This document shows, one piece after another, positions 52,741 to 61,439 of a DNA stretch of 63,693 nucleotides. Under the pieces are notes generated by a model that saw only the letters and a list, made by a program, of their open reading frames with translations, ran no database searches and had not been told where the DNA came from. Made by a program: the position numbers and the translations under genes. Each line of letters starts with the position of its first letter. Positions within the stretch are counted from its first letter, which is position 1. The stretch comes from Lachnospiraceae bacterium (GTDB lineage: Bacteria; Bacillota; Clostridia; Lachnospirales; Lachnospiraceae), in assembly GCA_900771995.1 (NCBI GenBank), contig CAAGQC010000099.1, positions 1-63,693 on the forward strand. The letters run 5' to 3'.

Positions 52741-52775
52741 GGGCTTCAAACATACTGATTGTTTGAAGCCCTTTT
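52741..52775 (+). terminator. Terminator after rpmA
   Basis: GGGCTTCAAAC (52741-52751) pairs perfectly with GTTTGAAGCCC (52761-52771), followed by four T residues. Confidence 0.82.
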
Positions 52776-52813
52776 AGTCCGTAAAGTTTTTTTATGTCGG
52801 AAAGGAGAACAAT

Positions 52814-54106
52814 ATGTTTGCTGACAGAGCTAAAATTTACGTAAGAAGCGGTAAGGGCGGAGATGGTCATGTGTCCTTTCGCCGTGAAAAATATGTTCCC
52901 AGTGGCGGCCCTGACGGTGGCGATGGTGGTCACGGCGGTGACGTGATCTTTGTTGTGGATGAGGGCTTGAATACCCTGATCGATTTCCGGCACATCCGTA
53001 AGTACAAGGCCGGAGACGGAGAAGAGGGTGGCAAGAAGAACTGCCGCGGCAAGGACGGAGAGGATATCATTATCAAAGTCCCTGCGGGAACCGTCATCAA
53101 AGAAGCACAGAGCGGGCAGGTAATTACGGATATGTCGGGGGACAACAAACGGGTTGTTCTCTTAAAAGGCGGTAAGGGTGGCAACGGCAACCAGCATTAT
53201 GCCACCAGTACCATACAGGCTCCGAAGTATGCACAGCCGGGGCAGGCGGCACAGGAACTGGAACTTCTGCTGGAACTGAAGGTAATCGCTGATGTCGGAC
53301 TGGTGGGCTTCCCCAATGTAGGCAAATCCACGTTCCTGTCCAGAGTGACCAACGCAAGACCGAAGATCGCCAACTATCATTTCACGACCCTGAATCCGAA
53401 TCTGGGTGTGGTGGATCTGGAAGGAACCGGTGGTTTCGTCATTGCGGATATTCCGGGACTGATCGAGGGCGCTTCCGAAGGAATCGGTCTGGGACACGAA
53501 TTCCTGCGCCACATCGAACGTACCAAGGTGATCATCCATATCGTGGATGCTGCCGGTACGGAGGGAAGAGATCCCATTCAGGATATCTATGCCATCAATA
53601 AGGAACTGGAAGCCTACAATCCGGAGATCGCAGCCAGACCTCAGGTGATCGCGGCCAACAAGATCGATGCCATCTATACGGAGGACGGAACGGATCCCGT
53701 GGCAGCGATCCGGGCGGAGTTCGAGCCGAAGGGCATCAAGGTATTCCCCATGTCTGCGGTAACCGGTCAGGGCGTAAAGGAACTGCTGTACGAAGTGAAC
53801 GATATGCTGGCTGATATCGGTGAGGAGACTACGGTCTTCGCACAGGAGTATTTCCCGGAGAGCATGACAGGATCCGTGGATGATGCTTATACCGTAACCT
53901 ATGATGAAGAAGAGGACGAGTACGTGGTAGAAGGTCCCAAGATCGAGAAGATGCTGGGATACACCAATCTGGACAGCGAGAAGGGCTTTACCTTCTTCCA
54001 GAATTTCTTGAAGGATGCCGGCATTTTAGAGGAACTGGAAGCACTGGGCATCCAGGAAGGCGACACGGTACGCATGTACGGACTGTCCTTTGATTACTAT
54101 AAGTAA
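52814..54106 (+). CDS. obgE: GTPase Obg/CgtA
   Basis: The 430-residue GTPase has the glycine-rich Obg fold (about 1-158), a G domain with GFPNVGKSTF, DIPGLIEGAS and NKIDA, and a C-terminal OCT domain (about 345-428). It acts in late assembly of the 50S subunit and in stress control. The OCT domain is present in many but not all Gram-positive Obg proteins. GGAAAGGAG lies before the ATG. Confidence 0.97.
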   Translation: MFADRAKIYVRSGKGGDGHVSFRREKYVPSGGPDGGDGGHGGDVIFVVDEGLNTLIDFRHIRKYKAGDGEEGGKKNCRGKDGEDIIIKVPAGTVIKEAQSGQVITDMSGDNKRVVLLKGGKGGNGNQHYATSTIQAPKYAQPGQAAQELELLLELKVIADVGLVGFPNVGKSTFLSRVTNARPKIANYHFTTLNPNLGVVDLEGTGGFVIADIPGLIEGASEGIGLGHEFLRHIERTKVIIHIVDAAGTEGRDPIQDIYAINKELEAYNPEIAARPQVIAANKIDAIYTEDGTDPVAAIRAEFEPKGIKVFPMSAVTGQGVKELLYEVNDMLADIGEETTVFAQEYFPESMTGSVDDAYTVTYDEEEDEYVVEGPKIEKMLGYTNLDSEKGFTFFQNFLKDAGILEELEALGIQEGDTVRMYGLSFDYYK

Positions 54107-54129
54107 ACGTTTGTGAAAGGAAAAGAATT

Positions 54130-54420
54130 ATGACAAGCAAACAGAGAGCCTATTTAATGAGTCTGGCAAGCAATCTGAATCCTATTTTTCAGGTGGGAAA
54201 ATCCAGTCTGACACCGGAGCTTACGGCAGCTATCGGTGAGTCTTTCAATAATAATGAACTGATCAAGATCGGTGTTCTGAAGAACTGCTTTGACGATCCC
54301 AGAGCGATTGCAGAGATGGTGGCGGAGCGTACCCATTCTCAGGTCGTACAGGTGATCGGCAAGAAGATCGTATTATACAAGCCGGATAAGGACAAGCCGA
54401 AGATCGAACTGCCCAGATAG
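54130..54420 (+). CDS. yhbY: YhbY/CRM-domain RNA-binding protein
   Basis: The 96-residue protein is a single CRM domain: LTSKQRAYLMSLA-like start (here MTSKQRAYLMSLASNLNPI), FQVGKSSLT, and a C-terminal IGKKIVLYKPDKDKP. Such proteins bind pre-50S rRNA particles. GGAAAAG precedes it. Placement between obgE and nadD is conserved in Firmicutes. Confidence 0.95.
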   Translation: MTSKQRAYLMSLASNLNPIFQVGKSSLTPELTAAIGESFNNNELIKIGVLKNCFDDPRAIAEMVAERTHSQVVQVIGKKIVLYKPDKDKPKIELPR

Positions 54421-54464
54421 TACAATAACCGTTACCGATAAACTGCATGCAGGGGGATGAAAGC

Positions 54465-55079
54465 ATGAGCAGAATAGGGATTATGGGAGGCACCTTTAAT
54501 CCGATCCATACAGGGCATCTGCTGCTGGCGGAACATGCAATGGAGAGCGCCGGGCTGGATGAAATCTGGATGATTCCCACAGGGTGTTCTTATCTGAAAA
54601 GAAACGAAGGCATTACGGTATTGCCGGCCGAGGACCGGTACGAAATGGTGTGTCTGGCCATTGCGGACAATGACAGATTCCGCTGCCTGGATATGGAGAT
54701 CCGACGCTCGGGGGATTCCTACAGCTATGAGACCATGGAACAGCTGGACAGAGAGTATCCGGGAAATCAGTTTTTCTTTATCTGCGGGGCGGACTGTCTG
54801 TATACCATGGAGCACTGGAAATGTGCAGACCGCCTGTTTGCCGCCTGCGGGATCCTGGCAGCGGTACGGGGCGAAACGGACATGGAAGGCATGCAGGAGA
54901 AAAGAGCCGAATTGGAAGAACGGTTTGGGGCACGGATCCAGGTGCTTTCATTCCGGCGCATTGAGATCTCTTCTTCGGAAATACGGCAAAGAAGAAAGGA
55001 AGGTCTTTCCGTGCGTTATCTGGTGCCGGAGGCTGTGAGAAAATATATGGAAGAAAAGGGGCTTTATCGGGATGAGTGA
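54465..55079 (+). CDS. nadD: Nicotinate-nucleotide adenylyltransferase
   Basis: The 204-residue enzyme makes deamido-NAD from nicotinate mononucleotide and ATP. The nucleotidyltransferase signature is GGTFNPIHTGHLLLAE (HxGH) near the start and ISSSEIRQRRKEG near the end. The ATG at 54465 is well placed after AGGGGGA (54451-54457); 54447 lies before it. The end overlaps yqeK by eight bases. Confidence 0.96.
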   Translation: MSRIGIMGGTFNPIHTGHLLLAEHAMESAGLDEIWMIPTGCSYLKRNEGITVLPAEDRYEMVCLAIADNDRFRCLDMEIRRSGDSYSYETMEQLDREYPGNQFFFICGADCLYTMEHWKCADRLFAACGILAAVRGETDMEGMQEKRAELEERFGARIQVLSFRRIEISSSEIRQRRKEGLSVRYLVPEAVRKYMEEKGLYRDE

Positions 55080-55668
55080 TATTTTAAAAGAACTGACCAA
55101 AGAAATGGAAAAGGTACAGAGCCCGAAGCGGATGATTCACACGGCCGGAGTGGAATTCACGGCGGCAGCATTGGCCATGACCTACGGGGCGGATGTGGAG
55201 AAGGCACAGGTGGCCGGATTACTCCATGATTGTGCGAAGAGTATGGATGACGATAAATTATTATCCACCTGTGAGAAACACCACATTTCGGTAACGGATG
55301 TAGAACGGCGCAATCCGAAGCTTCTGCATGCAAAAGTGGGAAGCTATCTGGCCGAGAAGAAATACAAGATCACGGATCCGGAGATCCTGAGTGCCATCAG
55401 GTATCATACTACGGGGAAACCGGCTATGACATTGATGGAAAAGATTATTTTTGCGTCAGACTATATTGAACCCGGAAGAACGGAAGCCCCGAATCTGGAT
55501 GAGATCCGGAAAATGGCCTTTCAGAACCATTTGGACGAGGCGGTGGAAAAGATTCTGGCGGATACTCTGGAATATCTGAAGGCCGGAGAGGGTGAAATGG
55601 ATCCTATGACGGAAGAGACCTACCAGTATTATAAGAAATATAATGAGAAGAAAAAGAGTGAGGAGTAA
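55072..55668 (+). CDS. yqeK: HD-domain hydrolase YqeK
   Basis: The 198-residue protein has HD-domain metal residues in RMIHTAGVEFTA, LLHDCAK and the later IRYHTTG segment. YqeK enzymes cleave diadenosine tetraphosphate symmetrically into two ADP. It overlaps nadD by eight bases and ends two bases before rsfS, matching the nadD-yqeK-rsfS order of Firmicutes. Confidence 0.94.
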   Translation: MSDILKELTKEMEKVQSPKRMIHTAGVEFTAAALAMTYGADVEKAQVAGLLHDCAKSMDDDKLLSTCEKHHISVTDVERRNPKLLHAKVGSYLAEKKYKITDPEILSAIRYHTTGKPAMTLMEKIIFASDYIEPGRTEAPNLDEIRKMAFQNHLDEAVEKILADTLEYLKAGEGEMDPMTEETYQYYKKYNEKKKSEE

Positions 55669-55670
55669 GT

Positions 55671-56024
55671 ATGAGCGAAGAATCCAGAAAAATGGCAAAG
55701 CTTGCCGTAGAAGCATTGGAAGATAAAAAAGCAGAAGATATTAAAGTGATAGACATCAGTCAGGTGTCTGTGATCGCAGATTATTTTATTATTGCGGGAG
55801 GCAATAATTCCAGTCAGATTCAGGCGCTGTGTGACAACGTGGAGGAGAAGCTGGGAAGAGCCGGTTTTCCTGCCAGACAGACCGAAGGGTACGAGACTGC
55901 CAACTGGGTTCTGCTGGACTTCGGTGATGTGATCGTGCATGTCTTTGACAAGGAAAACCGTCTGCTCTATGATCTGGAGCGCATCTGGAGAGATGGCGTG
56001 CAGATTCCCGCAGAAGAACTTTAA
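55671..56024 (+). CDS. rsfS: Ribosomal silencing factor RsfS
   Basis: The 117-residue protein binds L14 and blocks subunit joining during starvation. Typical segments are DIKVIDISQVSVIADYFIIAGG near residue 23, and NWVLLDFGDVIVHVF near 80. GAGGAGTAAGT precedes the start. It converges with the DUF378 gene on the other strand with only two bases between stops and no visible terminator. Confidence 0.96.
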   Translation: MSEESRKMAKLAVEALEDKKAEDIKVIDISQVSVIADYFIIAGGNNSSQIQALCDNVEEKLGRAGFPARQTEGYETANWVLLDFGDVIVHVFDKENRLLYDLERIWRDGVQIPAEEL

Positions 56025-56026
56025 GT

Positions 56027-56236
56027 TTAAGCCTGATTGTCTCCCAGATGGAGAAAGAAGCTGATGAGATAGAGGCCGCAGATACCTACCAGCACGTATA
56101 CGATTCTGGAAAGCCAGGACATATCACCGAACAGAAACGCCACGAGATCGAAGCGGAACAGTCCGATCAGTCCCCAGTTCACGGCACCGATGATAGCTAT
56201 GGTGAGAGCGGTTCCATCTAAATATTTATTACCCAT
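56027..56236 (-). CDS. DUF378 small membrane protein
   Basis: The 69-residue protein has two hydrophobic helices: LTIAIIGAVNWGLIGLF (about residues 11-27) and a second near residues 42-62. The NWGLIG motif identifies DUF378, of unknown function. AAGGAGATTTT precedes the start on the minus strand. Its transcript must run into rsfS in antisense. Confidence 0.85.
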   Translation of the reverse strand: MGNKYLDGTALTIAIIGAVNWGLIGLFRFDLVAFLFGDMSWLSRIVYVLVGICGLYLISFFLHLGDNQA

Positions 56237-56342
56237 AAAATCTCCTTATCCTGTCTGTGTGGGATCCGAAAAACGATCCCATGCAGACATTTTTTTGAAG
56301 TTTCTATTAATAATAGTTTCGGGGATAGTATCTGTCGAAGCC

Positions 56343-56382
56343 AAGAAAAATATACCTTTTTTAAACGAAAAACATTTTTCTT
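56343..56382. repeat. Inverted repeat between DUF378 and livK
   Basis: AAGAAAAAT (56343-56351) and ATTTTTCTT (56374-56382) are perfect inverted repeats with a 22-base loop, in the 281-base gap between the divergent DUF378 and livK genes. It could be an operator or a weak terminator. The rest of the gap holds only the livK promoter. Confidence 0.35.
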
Positions 56383-56428
56383 GATCTATTTTAATGCCAC
56401 AAAACATCAAATAGGAAAATAAAAGCCA

Positions 56429-56457
56429 TTGACAAACGAAAATGAAGCGTGTAATAT
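56429..56457 (+). promoter_or_regulatory. Promoter of livK
   Basis: TTGACA at 56429-56434 and TAATAT at 56452-56457 are 17 bases apart. The -35 is a perfect match to consensus. Confidence 0.85.
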
Positions 56458-56517
56458 ACAAAAATAACAATTATGCATTGTATTTTTGTATACATTGTTA
56501 AAAAGGAGGAAGATATT

Positions 56518-57729
56518 ATGAAGAAATTCAACAAGTTTTTAAGTGTTGCTGTAGCATCCGCTATGGTAATGGCTATGGCCGGCTGTGGTAATGCAGACAA
56601 CGGTTCCGCAGCAACCGGTACCGGCGCAGCAGAGAGCGTAGCAAGTGAGAGCGGTTCTTCCGCAGGTACTTTTAAGATCGGTGGTATCGGCCCCACCACC
56701 GGCGGTGCAGCTGTATATGGTCTGGCTGTACAGCACGGTGCAGAGATTGCTGTAGAAGAGATCAATGCAGCAGGCGGTATCAACGGTTATCAGGTAGAGT
56801 TCAAATTCCAGGATGACGAGGCAGATGCCGAGAAATCCGTAAATGCCTACAATGCATTAAAGGACTGGGGCGCACAGATCCTTGACGGATCTACCACCAG
56901 TGGTGCTTGTATCGCAGTTACCGATAAGTCCAAGGAAGACAATATGTTCCAGATCACTCCTTCCGGATCTGCAGTAGAGTGCGTACAGTACGACAACGTA
57001 TTCCGTGTATGCTTCTCCGATCCTAACCAGGGTCTTGCATCCGCACAGTATATCGGTGAGAACGGTCTGGCTGAGAAGGTTGCAGTCATCTATGACAGCT
57101 CCGATGTATATTCTTCCGGTATTTACGAGAAGTTCGCAAAAGAAGCTGAGAATCAGCCCTTTGAAGTTGTAGCTGCAGAAGCATTTACCGCTGACAACAA
57201 GACCGATTTCTCCGTTCAGTTACAGAAGGCAAAGGATGCCGGTGCTGATATGGTATTCCTGCCTATCTACTATCAGGAGTCCGCTCTGATCCTGACGCAG
57301 GCTGCTGGTATGGGCTATGCTCCCAAGTGGTTCTCCTGCGACGGTATGGACGGTATCCTTGGTGGTGTAGATAACTTTGATGTATCTCTGACCGAGGGCG
57401 TTATGCTGTTAACTCCTTTCGCTGCTGATGCAACTGACGATCTGACCCAGTCCTTCGTATCCAAGTACAAGGAAAAATACGGTGAGACTCCCAACCAGTT
57501 CGCAGCAGACAGCTATGATGCTATTTATGTAATCAAGGCTGCTATCGAGAAGAGTGGTGTTACACCGGATATGAGTGTTTCTGATATTTGTGATGGCATG
57601 AAAGCTGCCATGACTGAGATCTCCGTAGATGGTCTGACCGGTAACGGCATGACCTGGACCGCAGACGGCGAGGCTAACAAGGCTCCTAAGGCTGTTGTGA
57701 TCGAGAATGGTGCTTACAAGGCTATGTAA
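56518..57729 (+). CDS. livK: Branched-chain amino-acid ABC transporter, substrate-binding lipoprotein
   Basis: The 403-residue protein has a lipoprotein signal peptide ending in the lipobox MAGC (Cys at about residue 25) and a periplasmic-binding fold of the LivJ/LivK type (FKIGGIGPTTGGAAVYGLA and EINAAGGINGYQVEF). It captures leucine, isoleucine or valine outside the membrane. AAGGAGG sets the ATG at 56518. Codons favour GCT, GGT and GTT, as in strongly expressed genes. A hairpin and second promoter separate it from livHMGF. Confidence 0.95.
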   Translation: MKKFNKFLSVAVASAMVMAMAGCGNADNGSAATGTGAAESVASESGSSAGTFKIGGIGPTTGGAAVYGLAVQHGAEIAVEEINAAGGINGYQVEFKFQDDEADAEKSVNAYNALKDWGAQILDGSTTSGACIAVTDKSKEDNMFQITPSGSAVECVQYDNVFRVCFSDPNQGLASAQYIGENGLAEKVAVIYDSSDVYSSGIYEKFAKEAENQPFEVVAAEAFTADNKTDFSVQLQKAKDAGADMVFLPIYYQESALILTQAAGMGYAPKWFSCDGMDGILGGVDNFDVSLTEGVMLLTPFAADATDDLTQSFVSKYKEKYGETPNQFAADSYDAIYVIKAAIEKSGVTPDMSVSDICDGMKAAMTEISVDGLTGNGMTWTADGEANKAPKAVVIENGAYKAM

Positions 57730-57748
57730 TTAGCTTTCCGAGAGTTTC

Positions 57749-57786
57749 CAAAGAGGGTTACCGCAGGGTAGCCCTCTTTGCTTTTG
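57749..57786 (+). terminator. Hairpin after livK (partial terminator)
   Basis: CAAAGAGGGTTACC (57749-57762) pairs with GGTAGCCCTCTTTG (57767-57780), one T-G pair, loop GCAG. Only a short CTTTT tail follows, so some read-through into livH is likely. Confidence 0.75.
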
Positions 57787-57795
57787 CGGGAATGG

Positions 57796-57824
57796 TTGCT
57801 ATTCCCGACAGGTTCTGTTATACT
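57796..57824 (+). promoter_or_regulatory. Secondary promoter before livH
   Basis: TTGCTA at 57796-57801 and TATACT at 57819-57824 are 17 bases apart, with extended TG at 57816-57817. The leader to livH is about 80 bases. Confidence 0.5.
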
Positions 57825-57910
57825 TGTCTTTGAGTTTGTTTTATAATTATTTTATAAAAAAACGAAAAGTTAAAAAGATTTGTGCGTTCGCATGAATGGA
57901 GGTAGTTCAC

Positions 57911-58795
57911 ATGAGTTTTATCAGTTATCTGATCAACGGTATCAGCCTTGGAAGTGTCTATGCGCTGATCGCATTAGGTTATACCATGGTATACGGTATT
58001 GCCAAGATGCTGAATTTCGCACATGGTGATGTCATTATGGTCGGTGCATTTATTACTTATACAATGTGCAGTACCATGGGACTTTCTCCTGTGATCGGTG
58101 TTCTGGCGGCTGTTGTTGCCTGCACCCTGTTGGGAATGGCTATTGAAAAGGTGGCATATAAGCCCCTCAGAAAAGCATCTTCCCCGCTGGCAGTTCTGAT
58201 CACCGCCATCGGTGTCAGCTATCTGCTGCAGAATGTAGCCCTTTTGATCTTCGGAGCAAATGCCAAGGCATTTACCTCTGTAGTATCTGTTCCGGCAGTA
58301 AAGCTGGCAGACGGACAGATCAATATTACCGGAGAGACGATTGTAACGATCGTGACCTGTCTGATCATTATGGCAGGACTGATGCTCTTTATCAACAAGA
58401 CGAAAGCAGGTCAGGCAATGTTAGCAGTATCCGAGGATAAGGGTGCGGCACAGTTGATGGGTATCAACGTGGACGGAACCATCGCACTTACCTTTGCTAT
58501 CGGATCCGGTCTGGCTGCAGTAGCGGGTGTGCTGTTATGTTCCGCATATCCTTCCCTGACACCCTACACCGGTTCCATGCCCGGTATCAAAGCTTTCGTA
58601 GCGGCAGTATTCGGTGGTATCGGATCCATTCCCGGTGCTCTGGTGGGTGGTATTCTGCTTGGTATCATTGAGATCTTTGGCAAAGCCTATATTTCTTCCC
58701 AGATGGCGGATGCCATCGTGTTCGCAGTACTGATCGTCGTGCTTCTGGTAAAACCTGCCGGACTGTTTGGCAAGAATATTCAGGAAAAAGTATAA
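57911..58795 (+). CDS. livH: Branched-chain amino-acid ABC transporter permease LivH
   Basis: The 294-residue permease has about eight helices. YALIALGYTMVYGIAKMLNFAHGD at the N-terminus and GSMPGIKAFVAAVFGGIGSIPGAL near residue 225 are hallmarks. It forms the channel with LivM. GGAGGT (57898-57903) sets the ATG at 57911; an in-frame ATG at 57896 lies before it. livM begins 22 bases after its stop. Confidence 0.96.
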   Translation: MSFISYLINGISLGSVYALIALGYTMVYGIAKMLNFAHGDVIMVGAFITYTMCSTMGLSPVIGVLAAVVACTLLGMAIEKVAYKPLRKASSPLAVLITAIGVSYLLQNVALLIFGANAKAFTSVVSVPAVKLADGQINITGETIVTIVTCLIIMAGLMLFINKTKAGQAMLAVSEDKGAAQLMGINVDGTIALTFAIGSGLAAVAGVLLCSAYPSLTPYTGSMPGIKAFVAAVFGGIGSIPGALVGGILLGIIEIFGKAYISSQMADAIVFAVLIVVLLVKPAGLFGKNIQEKV

Positions 58796-58816
58796 GGGAA
58801 GAGGCAGGTGTATAAT

Positions 58817-59893
58817 ATGAAGAAATTATCGAATAAGAAAATGAATAAAACCTTCTGGGATAACCTTATTACATACGGCATGGTGATCGCAGCTTATGTG
58901 ATCATGCAGATCCTGGTGTCTACCGGAAGCGTGAGCAGCCTGATCCAGGGCCTGTTGGTTCCTCTGTGTACCTATGCTATCCTGGCTGTATCCCTGAACC
59001 TGACCGTAGGTATTCTGGGTGAGCTGAGCCTCGGTCATGCCGGATTTATGTGTATCGGTGCATTCACCAGTGCATTTTTCTCCAAGGTGATGGAGAACAG
59101 CGGAATGCCTTCCGGACTCCGCTTTTTCCTTGCGATTCTGATCGGTGCATTTTTTGCCGGTATTTTTGGCCTGCTGATCGGTATTCCCGTACTTCGTCTG
59201 AAAGGTGACTATCTGGCTATCGTAACGCTGGCTTTTGGTGAGATCATCAAGAATCTGATAAATATTCTGTTTGTAGGCCGGGATGAGAACGGTTTTCATA
59301 TTTCCTTTACCAATACCATGGATCTGAACATGGCAGAGGATGGGGATGTTATTATCAAAGGTGCACAGGGTATCACCGGAACTCCTCATGATTCCAGCTT
59401 TACCATCGGTATTGTGTTATTGTTGATCACACTGTTCATTGTACTGAACCTGATCCATTCCAGAGACGGACGTGCCATTATGGCGATCCGTGACAATACC
59501 ATTGCGGCGGAATCCGTAGGTATCCATATTACCAAATATAAGCTGATGGCTTTCTCCATCTCTGCGGCACTGGCAGGCGTGGCAGGCGTACTGTATGCGC
59601 ATAACCTGTCTACGCTGACCGCATTGCCCAAGAACTTTGGTTACAACATGTCCATTATGATCCTGGTATTCGTGGTATTGGGTGGTATCGGCAATATCCG
59701 CGGTTCCATTATCGCGGCTGTGATTCTGACGCTGTTACCGGAGCTGCTGCGTGGTCTGAACGATTATCGTATGCTGATCTATTCCATCGTACTGATCGTA
59801 ATGATGCTGTTCAACTGGGCTCCGAAATGTATCGAGTGGAGAGAGAAAGTGGCAGCCAGATTTAAGAAGTCTGTAAAAAAGGAGGCTGAATAA
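58817..59893 (+). CDS. livM: Branched-chain amino-acid ABC transporter permease LivM
   Basis: The 358-residue permease has an N-terminal cytoplasmic stretch and about ten helices. Hallmarks are AVSLNLTVGILGELSLGHAGFM and GDYLAIVTLAFGEIIKNLIN, and VLGGIGNIRGSIIAA in the C-terminal half. GGAAGAGGCAGG precedes the ATG at 58817; a GTG at 58808 is in frame but badly spaced. livG begins two bases after its stop. Confidence 0.96.
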   Translation: MKKLSNKKMNKTFWDNLITYGMVIAAYVIMQILVSTGSVSSLIQGLLVPLCTYAILAVSLNLTVGILGELSLGHAGFMCIGAFTSAFFSKVMENSGMPSGLRFFLAILIGAFFAGIFGLLIGIPVLRLKGDYLAIVTLAFGEIIKNLINILFVGRDENGFHISFTNTMDLNMAEDGDVIIKGAQGITGTPHDSSFTIGIVLLLITLFIVLNLIHSRDGRAIMAIRDNTIAAESVGIHITKYKLMAFSISAALAGVAGVLYAHNLSTLTALPKNFGYNMSIMILVFVVLGGIGNIRGSIIAAVILTLLPELLRGLNDYRMLIYSIVLIVMMLFNWAPKCIEWREKVAARFKKSVKKEAE

Positions 59894-59895
59894 TC

Positions 59896-60654
59896 ATGGC
59901 ATTATTGGAAACAAAAAATTTAGGCATTTCTTTTGGCGGACTTCGTGCGGTAGATGATTTCAATATTACGATTGAAAAGGGTGCATTGTATGGACTGATC
60001 GGCCCTAACGGTGCCGGAAAGACCACTGTATTCAACCTGCTGACCGGTGTTTATAAGCCGACCGAGGGCATTATCACGCTGGATGGCAGGGATGTCACGG
60101 GCAGGAAGACCATCGACATCAACCAGGCAGGTATTGCAAGAACTTTCCAGAATATCCGACTGTTCAAGGATCTGTCTGTGATCGATAACGTAAAGGTAGG
60201 TCTGCATAATCATATGGGTTACAGCACCATTACCGGAATCTTACGTCTGCCGAAATATTATAAAGTGGAAAAGCAGATGACGGAGGAGGCAATGGAGCTT
60301 CTGAAAGTCTTCGGACTGGAAGAGGAAGCAAATACACTGGCAGATAATCTTCCCTACGGTAAGCAGAGAAAGCTGGAGATCGCCAGAGCACTGGCTACAA
60401 AGCCGAAGCTTCTTCTGCTGGATGAGCCTGCGGCAGGCATGAATCCCAATGAGACTCTGGAACTGATGGAAACCATCCGTTTTGTCAGAGAACATTTTGA
60501 TATGACGATCCTTCTGATCGAACATGATATGAAGCTGGTGGGCGGAATCTGTGAGGAACTTACGGTTCTGAACTTCGGCCGTGTTCTGTGTCAGGGCAAG
60601 ACCAGTGATGTGCTGAACAATCCGGAAGTCATTAAGGCTTATCTGGGTGAATAG
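59896..60654 (+). CDS. livG: Branched-chain amino-acid ABC transporter ATPase LivG
   Basis: The 252-residue ATPase has Walker A GPNGAGKTT near residue 36, the signature PYGKQRKLEIARAL, and Walker B LLLLDEPAAGMN. LivG proteins replace the usual LSGGQ with such a divergent signature. AAGGAGG inside the end of livM is its ribosome-binding site. It pairs with LivF to power uptake. Confidence 0.96.
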   Translation: MALLETKNLGISFGGLRAVDDFNITIEKGALYGLIGPNGAGKTTVFNLLTGVYKPTEGIITLDGRDVTGRKTIDINQAGIARTFQNIRLFKDLSVIDNVKVGLHNHMGYSTITGILRLPKYYKVEKQMTEEAMELLKVFGLEEEANTLADNLPYGKQRKLEIARALATKPKLLLLDEPAAGMNPNETLELMETIRFVREHFDMTILLIEHDMKLVGGICEELTVLNFGRVLCQGKTSDVLNNPEVIKAYLGE

Positions 60655-60667
60655 GAGGACAACGGCT

Positions 60668-61378
60668 ATGGCAATGTTAGAAGTAAATGATATTAAAGTA
60701 TATTACGGCATGATTCAGGCCATAAAGGGTGTGTCCTTTCATGTAGACGAGGGAGAGGTCATTGCACTGATCGGAGCCAACGGCGCCGGTAAGACAACAA
60801 TCCTGCACACCGTATCCGGACTGCTGACACCCAAGGAAGGCACCATTACTTTCGAAGGCCAGGATCTGGTCAAGATCCCCGGACATAAGATCGTGTCCAT
60901 GGGTATGGCCCATGTGCCGGAAGGCCGACGCGTCTTTGCACAGCTTTCCGTATTGCAGAATCTGATGATGGGTGCCTATACCAGAAAAGATAAAGAAGAG
61001 ATCGCACAGACCCTGGAGACCGTATTCGACCGTTTTCCTCGTCTGAAAGAACGTCAGAACCAGATGGCTGGAACCCTAAGCGGTGGTGAACAGCAGATGC
61101 TGGCCATGGGCAGAGCTCTGATGTCTCATCCCAAGATCATCCTGATGGATGAACCTTCCATGGGCTTGTCTCCGATCTTCGTAAATGAGATCTTCGATAT
61201 TATCCAGGAAGTAAGCAAGAGCGGCACCACGGTTCTGCTGGTAGAGCAGAATGCGAAGAAGGCCCTGTCCATCGCAGACAGAGCTTACGTGCTGGAGACC
61301 GGTAAGATTGTTCTGGAAGGCAAGGCAAGTGACCTTCTGAATAATGATTCCATTAAGAAAGCATATCTGGGTGAATAA
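60668..61378 (+). CDS. livF: Branched-chain amino-acid ABC transporter ATPase LivF
   Basis: The 236-residue ATPase has Walker A GANGAGKTT near residue 36, signature LSGGEQQMLAMGRALM and Walker B IILMDEPSMGLSP. The start at 60668 follows TAGGAGGAC; an earlier in-frame start would overlap livG. Length matches LivF (237). It is last in the livKHMGF cluster. Confidence 0.96.
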   Translation: MAMLEVNDIKVYYGMIQAIKGVSFHVDEGEVIALIGANGAGKTTILHTVSGLLTPKEGTITFEGQDLVKIPGHKIVSMGMAHVPEGRRVFAQLSVLQNLMMGAYTRKDKEEIAQTLETVFDRFPRLKERQNQMAGTLSGGEQQMLAMGRALMSHPKIILMDEPSMGLSPIFVNEIFDIIQEVSKSGTTVLLVEQNAKKALSIADRAYVLETGKIVLEGKASDLLNNDSIKKAYLGE

Positions 61379-61439
61379 CCCATAAGATAAGTCGCTGCGG
61401 GTGGAAGCAGCAGAGACAGAAAGGTATATGGTGATCGGG

